Shown: piece after piece, positions 58,701 through 64,000 of the stretch | Numbering within the stretch: the first letter of the stretch is position 1 | How the letters are laid out: the number at the start of each line of letters is the position of its first letter | Source of the DNA: Monosporascus cannonballus | Taxonomy: Eukaryota; Ascomycota; Sordariomycetes; Xylariales | Reading direction: 5' to 3' | Length of the DNA stretch: 64,000 nucleotides | Assembly: GCA_004154925.1 (NCBI GenBank) | Contig: QJNS01000016.1 | Span: 1-64,000, forward strand | The notes under the pieces: generated by a model | Database searches by the model: none | What the model saw: the letters and a program-made list of their open reading frames with translations, nothing else | Told to the model about the DNA's origin: nothing | Made by a program: the position numbers and the translations under genes

Positions 58701-60685
58701 CCAATAAAATACCTTATATTTTTCGTGTCTAAAAAACGAAAAGGTACGACTTATAGTTAAGTATTAACAATTTAAGACATTATTATTAAAAATCGAATTT
58801 TATTACCCTTGATTGCAAAAATGAAAAACCGATTTTATAAAGCCAAATAGTTTATAATATTTCATTTTACAGATAAATATAATTTTATCAGATTTAAGAA
58901 AAATAAAAATAAAAAATAACTTTTAAATTAAAATAGGAATAATTAATATTTGGTTCTATTAAAAGGATTTATGAACGAACTAATATTCTTTTAGCGAATA
59001 ATAAATTATATATTATTAAAATACCTTAATATTTTTATTATATATTTCTTTAACGATATCTTTTTCTTTTTAAAAACGAAAAAGATATATATAAAATACA
59101 TCTATAAAGTTCTTTAAACTTTATAAAATGTAAAACTGCTAATTAACGTAAAAAAAGTTAATTTTATATTTAAAAATTAAGGTACTCAGAATATATTATT
59201 ATCTTAGAATATATTAAAATAAAGTAAAAGAAAAATATCATGATTATAACATAACAGAGATTAATTACCGTTAAAAAAGTATAGGCATTTTTCGGATTTA
59301 TTAATTACTATAAAAAATTTATTCGAAACTCTAATAAAATAATTATACTATTAATTAATTTTACAAAAAGAAAATTAAATAAACGCTCGAAATAAAACAA
59401 GTATTTTAACAAATTAATATTAACTATATACGATATAATTTGTTCCGTTAAACTAAAAACCAATATTTCGAATTACGTATTAAGCGGTAATCGAATATCG
59501 AAATAATTAAGACAAATTGTATTTTATTATATTTTTTATTGAAATTAAAAGAAACCGAATTTAATTACGGTATTCTAGATAAGAAATTTATAGCCATCAT
59601 TATGGCTTTTAAGAAGTTTAAATACTTTTTTAAAGAAAGGCTTTATTAAGTTAAAATTTATATAAATTATCAAAATCTTACCCGTTTTACTACGACTAAA
59701 AAACTTACAAAGCGATTATTAAAATACCTAAAAAAATTAACAAATTTCGATTTCGTTATTATTTACAGAAAAGGTTCAGAAAGTAGCAAAGTAAATACCT
59801 TAAATAAATAATCAAATTTTGAAAGAAAATTGATTAAAATTAGCTATATAATTTTTAATACCAATATAAAAAGAAATTTACGCTTACAATACATTGCAAT
59901 AATTCGGATAATACTTTATAATGTATATTAAGAAATCTAAAAAATATAACTATAATTTATCAAAAGACTAAAAATTAAAAAAGTTACAGGTTCTGAAAAA
60001 TTACTAGATAGACCTAAAATATTATATATTAATATTAATTATATAAATATTTAAAGATTTACAAAACCTTAAAACAAATTTAACGTATATATTGTTTTCT
60101 TAAAATAAAAATAATCATTCAAAAGATACGATAATAATGCGACCTTTATAATAAAACTAAGGTACGACGATATAAATCTTATAGAGAATTATAAATATTA
60201 CTAGCTTTAAAAAGGCCGTAAAATGCGATTACTATAGATTTTATTATTAAATTTTCTTTATTTAAAAGTCCGATCATAAAAACATATTATAATAGTATTT
60301 TTATAATTGTCAACAAATTTACGAAATTTTTTTACTTTTTACTTTATTAAAAAATATTAATACTAAGCAAATAATATATATATATATATATTAAAAAAAC
60401 ATTTTTAATATCTACGGACTACTACATAAAATTATATTTTTGATAAAAAGTTACGTTTATTTTAAAGGTTTGACAAAGCCTTATTACGTAAATCGGTTTA
60501 AATTATAAGTTATTTAATACGTTTAAAATTTAAACAAATAAATAAACGGAACAATTAAATCAAACGCTAAAAGCCTATTTACGATATTATATTAATTACG
60601 AGTAAAATAACTGGGTTAAAAAGTTATTTACCGCTTAACTGGCTTATAACATCAGTTATAACGAAAATATCAAAATAATTTCAGC

Positions 60686-61162
60686 TGTTACAGCACAGAA
60701 GAACAAGAGTCTAGCTATTACACCACTAAAAGTGGAACGTTGTCAGGTCGAGCCCTGACCGCCTTGTTCTGCCCTATATATCTATAAGGTGCCACTTGAG
60801 ACTATGATAGTAAGTCCTCCTTCAGTTATATCGTTCCGATACAACTAATTGAAAGTTAAGGGCCCCCTACCGAAAATCGCCTAACCGCCCGGCAATTTTC
60901 GAATTGTGCGTCGATTTAAGCCTTATGTTCGAATAACTGCGCTAACTGGAAGTCCGCTTCGTACGCACCGCTCATACGGGATAAGTTAGCTGCCCAGTCC
61001 AGAAATCGAACGCACAACCCATGGAGGACCTGACAAACTGTTACGGCACAGAAAAATAAGAGTCTAGCCATTACACAACTAAAAGTGGAACGTTGTCGGG
61101 TCGAGCTCTGACCGCCTTGTTCTGCTCTATATACCTATAAGATGCTACTTGAGACTGTGATA
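60686..61162 (+). mobile_element. TRIM-like mini-retroelement A with target duplication TCAGC
   Basis: Two direct repeats of exactly 124 bp (60686-60809 and 61039-61162) flank 229 bp without coding potential. They differ at about 12 positions, 11 of them transitions. Both start TGTTAC and end TGATA. The whole is flanked by TCAGC (60681-60685 and 61163-61167), a perfect 5-bp target duplication. It sits in the decayed integrase region of element 3 and is much GC-richer than its host, so it arrived after most of the decay. The inner end CCATGGAGGACCTGACAAAC could be the polypurine-type primer. A near-perfect 11-bp hairpin stem lies at 60871-60901. Confidence 0.85.
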
Positions 61163-61589
61163 TCAGCATATGTAAATTTTAATTTTATATCAGATATTTA
61201 TAAAGATACGTACGATAAACTTATTAATGTCAAAGTAATTTTTACGTTAAAATAATTAAAATAATTACATTAAAAAATAAAAACGAAATTAAAATTCGTA
61301 TAAAACTAAATAAACAAATATTATAATAAAAAACGATTAAAAAGATTAATTTTCCAAAAAAAATGGTTAACCTTATTATCAAAAACATTTAAATAAAAAA
61401 ACTTAGCAAAAACCTCAATTTCAAATATATCGGTTTATAAAAATCGTTAAAAGATATTAAAAAATAATTTCCGGTTAAAACTTTTATTAAAAATTAAATT
61501 CCATCCAGTTTTATATTTTTTATTCGAACTAATGGCGGACATTATTAAAGTATATATGACTCAAAACGAGGGGAAAATAAAAAAAATGA

Positions 61590-61745
61590 TACGGTATACA
61601 AAATGGAAAAGAATTCGATATATAAAAAGCGGACAATCTTACTTAGTACTTAATCAAGTAAAAAAAGTACTCGAATTCCGAGAATATTAAGAAACCTCCC
61701 AAAAATCTTATTAACGCTTAGCGTTTATTAAAAATTTTTTATTAA
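61590..61745 (+). pseudogene. Chromodomain relic of element 3
   Basis: Split over frames, FREY, stop, ETSQKS and RLAFIKNF align with the chromodomain end seen in elements 2 and 4 at nucleotide level (the AACGCTTAGCGTTTATTAAA stretch is shared). Confidence 0.55.
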
Positions 61746-62340
61746 TAACGACGGACGTATCCTAGTTAACGGTTGACCAATTAATAATATCGACCTTAAA
61801 CTAGCCGGCCGGAAACGCGGCTTGTATTAACGTGGCAGTTATGACGGTAGCTTTTAGCTGTTCTTGTTCTTTTTCGAGACGCTTAAATTTCTTTATTATT
61901 TCCGTACCTTAAATATTATAACAGAATAGTTTAATTTCGCGTTAACGAAAAAGCTTTTTTTTTTATTTTTACAAATCGCTTAAACGACTAAATACTTTAT
62001 TAAAATATTATTAAGCTTTTAGAAATTCCTTTTTAATAATAGGTTTTTCTAGTTTTAAACAGGTTTTTTCGGCGGTAAGCTTTTTATGTTTAAATTTGCA
62101 AAGATTAAAAAGATTATAAGGGCTTTCGTAAGTAATATAGAATAAACATTTTTCCAAATTGTAATAAATCTTATAAGTTTAATTTTTAAACTTGTAACAA
62201 AAATAAAAAATATTTAAAAATATAACCAAATTCAGGCAATTAATACATTTTGAAAAAAAAACGAAAACTTTAATATATTTATAAAATTGAAAATTTTTAA
62301 TACGACCCGGTATATTAAATAAAAAAAAGTTATTTACCGA
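61720..62340 (-). pseudogene. Antisense ORF relic of element 3
   Basis: Minus strand near 62100-62020 encodes FKHKKLTAEKTCLKLEKP, corresponding to LKREKVFAEKRFLELQK of element 4. The tail near 61750 is nucleotide-homologous to the other copies. Heavily decayed. Confidence 0.5.
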
Positions 62341-62458
62341 AATTAAGTAATAAATAAAATAATCTTTAGGAATAAAAATCTTGGCAAAAGAGAGATCGTA
62401 TTATAATCTAACGGTTTTAGCTTTTAGAAATAATTGAAACCTTAGAATAGCCAAGTTC

Positions 62459-62828
62459 TGTTATGACCTAACAGGCTGCGGCCCCGGGAAACGGTCGCAA
62501 CAAGAAAATGACTAAGCCATGTGGGTCAAGTCACGTGAAGGCTCGACAGGATCGATCGTAGAGCCCATAAAGCCAGGCTCGACAGGATCGATCGTGGAGC
62601 CCATGGAGCCAGGCTCGACAGGTTAAAGGAATTAAGTATAAGACGCTCATTTCTTCCATAGTTTAGATAGCTTTTGCTTGCAATACAACATCGTTACCCA
62701 AGGCACCCTTGGAATTACGAGACGTGACACAATTACTGTATCCATTGCTCAAATTCCCACGATACTCCTGCCAACATAAACCCGTACGACTAAGGTTTAA
62801 TAGTTGGTTAAACCCCCTAGCCGTCACA
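62459..62828 (+). mobile_element. Solo LTR with target duplication AGTTC
   Basis: 370 bp from TGTTATGACC to AGCCGTCACA, flanked on both sides by AGTTC (62454-62458 and 62829-62833). The host sequence on either side is the 3' LTR of element 3. It is GC-rich and contains a tandem duplication around GGCTCGACAGGATCGATCGT (two full units and a partial third, about 62550-62625). Being little mutated, it is one of the youngest insertions in the window. It is the remnant of recombination between two LTRs of a full element. Confidence 0.85.
62550..62625 (+). repeat. Short tandem repeat inside the solo LTR
   Basis: Units of about 35 bp beginning GGCTCGACAGGATCGATCGT, then GAGCCCAT; two near-identical copies and a truncated third. 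Confidence 0.6.
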
Positions 62829-62908
62829 AGTTCCGATTAAGTCAAAAAGTTACGTAACTGGTTTAAAAAGCTTAAGGGCTCTGGTTAGTCAAAAGGACTT
62901 AAGCTAGT

Positions 62909-63288
62909 TGTGACGGCTAGGCGGTTTAACCAACTATTAAACCTTAGTCGTACGGGTTTATGTTAGCAGGAATATCGTAAGAATCTGAGTAATAAATACA
63001 GTAACGTATTACATCTCGTAATTCCAAAAGTGCCTTAAGTAACGATATTATATTGCAAGCTGGTGCTATTTAACTATGGAAATAATAAGCGTATATATCT
63101 TAATCTCTTTATTACTGCTTATTTTTGCTTAATAAAGCTTTGTTAAACGGTTATTTAATGTTATTTAGTCGTATTTAGTCGTACTTAGTTAAGACTCGTT
63201 AAACACTAATTACGTAACCCTGAATTAGCGTAGCTTTGTGATCTTAGCTGGACCGTTTTCGCAGGCCCAGCTAGTTTAGGTTATGATA
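62909..63288 (-). repeat. 3' LTR of inverted element 4
   Basis: About 380 bp in minus orientation: TGTGACGGCTAGGCGG at the left edge and GGTTATGATA at the right edge mirror the AGCCGTCACA end and TGTTATGACC start of the other LTRs. On the minus strand it is preceded by AAAAGGGAAATCG, the same purine-rich tract found before the 3' LTRs of elements 2 and 3, so this is a 3' LTR and the element body extends to the right. Confidence 0.8.
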
Positions 63289-63354
63289 CGATTTCCCTTT
63301 TCTCTAAATTTTGCCTTTAAGATTTTTTTTTCTGGTAAACCCTTTTTTTTCAAA

Positions 63355-63954
63355 ATGTTGATCCGTATTATTAAAAATCGTCGTCAGGTTCTTTGGTCTA
63401 TTACGCGACGTTAAAATCTGTTTCTTATTTTTAACGATTTTAATTTTGAAATTATGACGTATTTTTTATATTTTTCCAAAGGCTGGAAATGCAAAATAAT
63501 GAAAAACGTTTCCAAATACAAGGCGTACGTTAAACGTAACTGTCCTTATGATAATAACGGCGTTCCCTTATTTTTCTTAAAGAATATTCGTGCCGAAAAT
63601 TAACGTTTAAAACGCGAAAAGGTATTTGCGGAAAAGCGTTTCCTAGAATTGCAAAAATGCTATTAATAAGAAATAAATAAGGCCATTATGCGGTTAATCC
63701 GTTTTCGAAAACAAAAAACGTTTTTTTATTCGAAAAAAGTTAAAATAATACAGCAAAAATTGCAGTCGTTAAAGGAACTGGAAAAGCAGAAGCGTCGAGA
63801 GCAGGCCAACGCCAAGGTTTTCTTAGCCGCCTTAGCTCCTTTCCTTAAGTTACCTGGCGTTACCTGGCCATTAGAAAACGTTAATTGGGATATTATTATA
63901 TCCGGTGGTTCCGTCGTTATTGGTAAAAGTTTTTTAATAAGCGCTAGGCGTTAA
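63355..63954 (+). pseudogene. Antisense ORF of element 4, about 199 codons with four TAA stops
   Basis: A single frame from ATG 63355 to the stop ending at 63954, opposite in direction to pol. It is interrupted only by four TAA codons (about codons 20, 83, 104 and 105), each one C-to-T step from CAA (Gln), as expected of RIP. The last 88 codons (63688-63954) are open. Readable parts: FNDFNFEIMTYFLYFSKGWK, VSKYKAYVKR, NGVPLFFLK, a basic coiled-coil-like middle (LKREKVFAEKRFLELQK, then KIIQQKLQSLKELEKQKRR), and a tail FLKLPGVTWPLENVNWDIII. The 3' end overlaps the chromodomain end of pol tail to tail. Homologous antisense relics occur in elements 2 and 3. I do not recognise the family and assign no function. 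Confidence 0.65.
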
Positions 63955-64000
63955 TAAAGTTCTTAACGAGTTTCTAGGTATTTTCGGAATCCGGGTATTT

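Larger units (their letters stand above)
55342..62908 (+). mobile_element. Chromovirus-type Ty3/gypsy retrotransposon, element 3 (decayed, with nested insertions)
   Basis: The 5' LTR (about 55342-56065) is interrupted by another LTR at 55358-55729; its resumed part aligns with the reverse complement of the 62909-63288 LTR. The internal sequence is parallel to element 2: RT block 1 near 58740-58800, a YLDDI-box relic (YFFNDIFFF) near 59035-59060, RNase H and integrase regions, a chromodomain relic near 61590-61745, and the antisense-ORF relic. A TRIM-like element splits the integrase part at 60686. The 3' LTR starts at 62399, is cut by the solo LTR 62459-62828 and resumes to about 62908. AAAAGAGAGATCG precedes the 3' LTR. 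No frame is intact. Confidence 0.8.
62909..64000 (-). mobile_element. 3' end of an inverted chromovirus, element 4 (partial)
   Basis: LTR, purine tract, an antisense ORF and then, at the right edge on the minus strand, YPDSENT, stop, KLVKNFINA, stop, RLLKNFY, a chromodomain end. It is parallel to the ends of elements 2 and 3 but less decayed. The rest lies beyond the window. Confidence 0.8.

Noticed and set aside
60686..61162. Possible tRNA or tRNA-like gene cluster because of small GC-rich islands
   Set aside because: No cloverleaf or conserved A/B boxes. The exact 124-bp direct repeats and target duplication explain the island as a TRIM-like element.
62459..62828. First read as the 3' LTR of the element starting at 55358
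   Set aside because: The AGTTC duplication immediately on both sides shows an independent solo LTR. The host 3' LTR continues on either side of it.
1..64000. CRISPR arrays, bacterial operons or ribosome-binding sites
   Set aside because: Introns, TATA promoters and RIP show a fungal nuclear genome. No spaced short repeats of CRISPR type were seen.

Overview
The window looks like nuclear DNA of a filamentous ascomycete (Pezizomycotina). Genes have short introns (about 55-150 nt in most cases) with GT..AG borders and recognisable branch sites, TATA boxes and pyrimidine-rich leaders. The GC-balanced gene tracts are interrupted by two very AT-rich blocks (about 7.9-25.8 kb and 54.6 kb to the right edge). 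Repeats in these blocks carry the C-to-T/G-to-A decay expected of repeat-induced point mutation (RIP). The species cannot be named from the sequence.

Gene tracts. Left tract (1-7.8 kb): a secreted protein with an Asn/Gly-rich tail (minus, runs off the left edge), a glucosamine-6-phosphate N-acetyltransferase (plus, one intron) and a small Ser-rich protein. Middle tract (26-54.6 kb): an erythromycin-esterase-family protein, an ER FKBP-type prolyl isomerase ending in HNEL, a broken TRK potassium transporter, a Dal5/allantoate-type MFS permease, DNA polymerase kappa, a conserved fungal coiled-coil protein, a GH51 alpha-L-arabinofuranosidase with eight exons, a small RPEL-repeat protein and a broken copper amine oxidase. 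These are unrelated housekeeping and accessory genes, not a cluster. The stretches 1.2-4.5, 35.8-40.1, 48.2-50.2 and 50.7-52.4 kb show no gene that I recognise.

AT-rich block 1 (7.9-26 kb) is a nest of dead transposons. A degraded Ty3/gypsy element (RT near 11.6 kb, integrase near 21 kb) is split by a second, complete chromovirus-type element (12,955-20,048, LTRs of about 388 bp). That element is itself interrupted by a 206-bp solo-LTR-like insertion with a perfect 5-bp target duplication. To the right lie a TRIM-like mini-retroelement (20,196-20,706) and a pogo/Fot1-type DNA transposon (23,798-24,997) with 26-bp perfect terminal inverted repeats and TA target sites. A 40-bp repeat lies in inverted orientation at the two outer borders of the block.

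AT-rich block 2 (54.6-64 kb) holds a third chromovirus (about 55,342-62,908). It is invaded by two insertions of a roughly 370-bp LTR (one a clear solo LTR with target duplication AGTTC) and a second TRIM-like element (60,686-61,162, target duplication TCAGC). At the right edge is the 3' end of a fourth, inverted chromovirus copy. The most unusual observation is an antisense reading frame of about 200 codons between the chromodomain and the 3' LTR of these chromoviruses. It is recognisable as the same protein in three copies, despite heavy decay.
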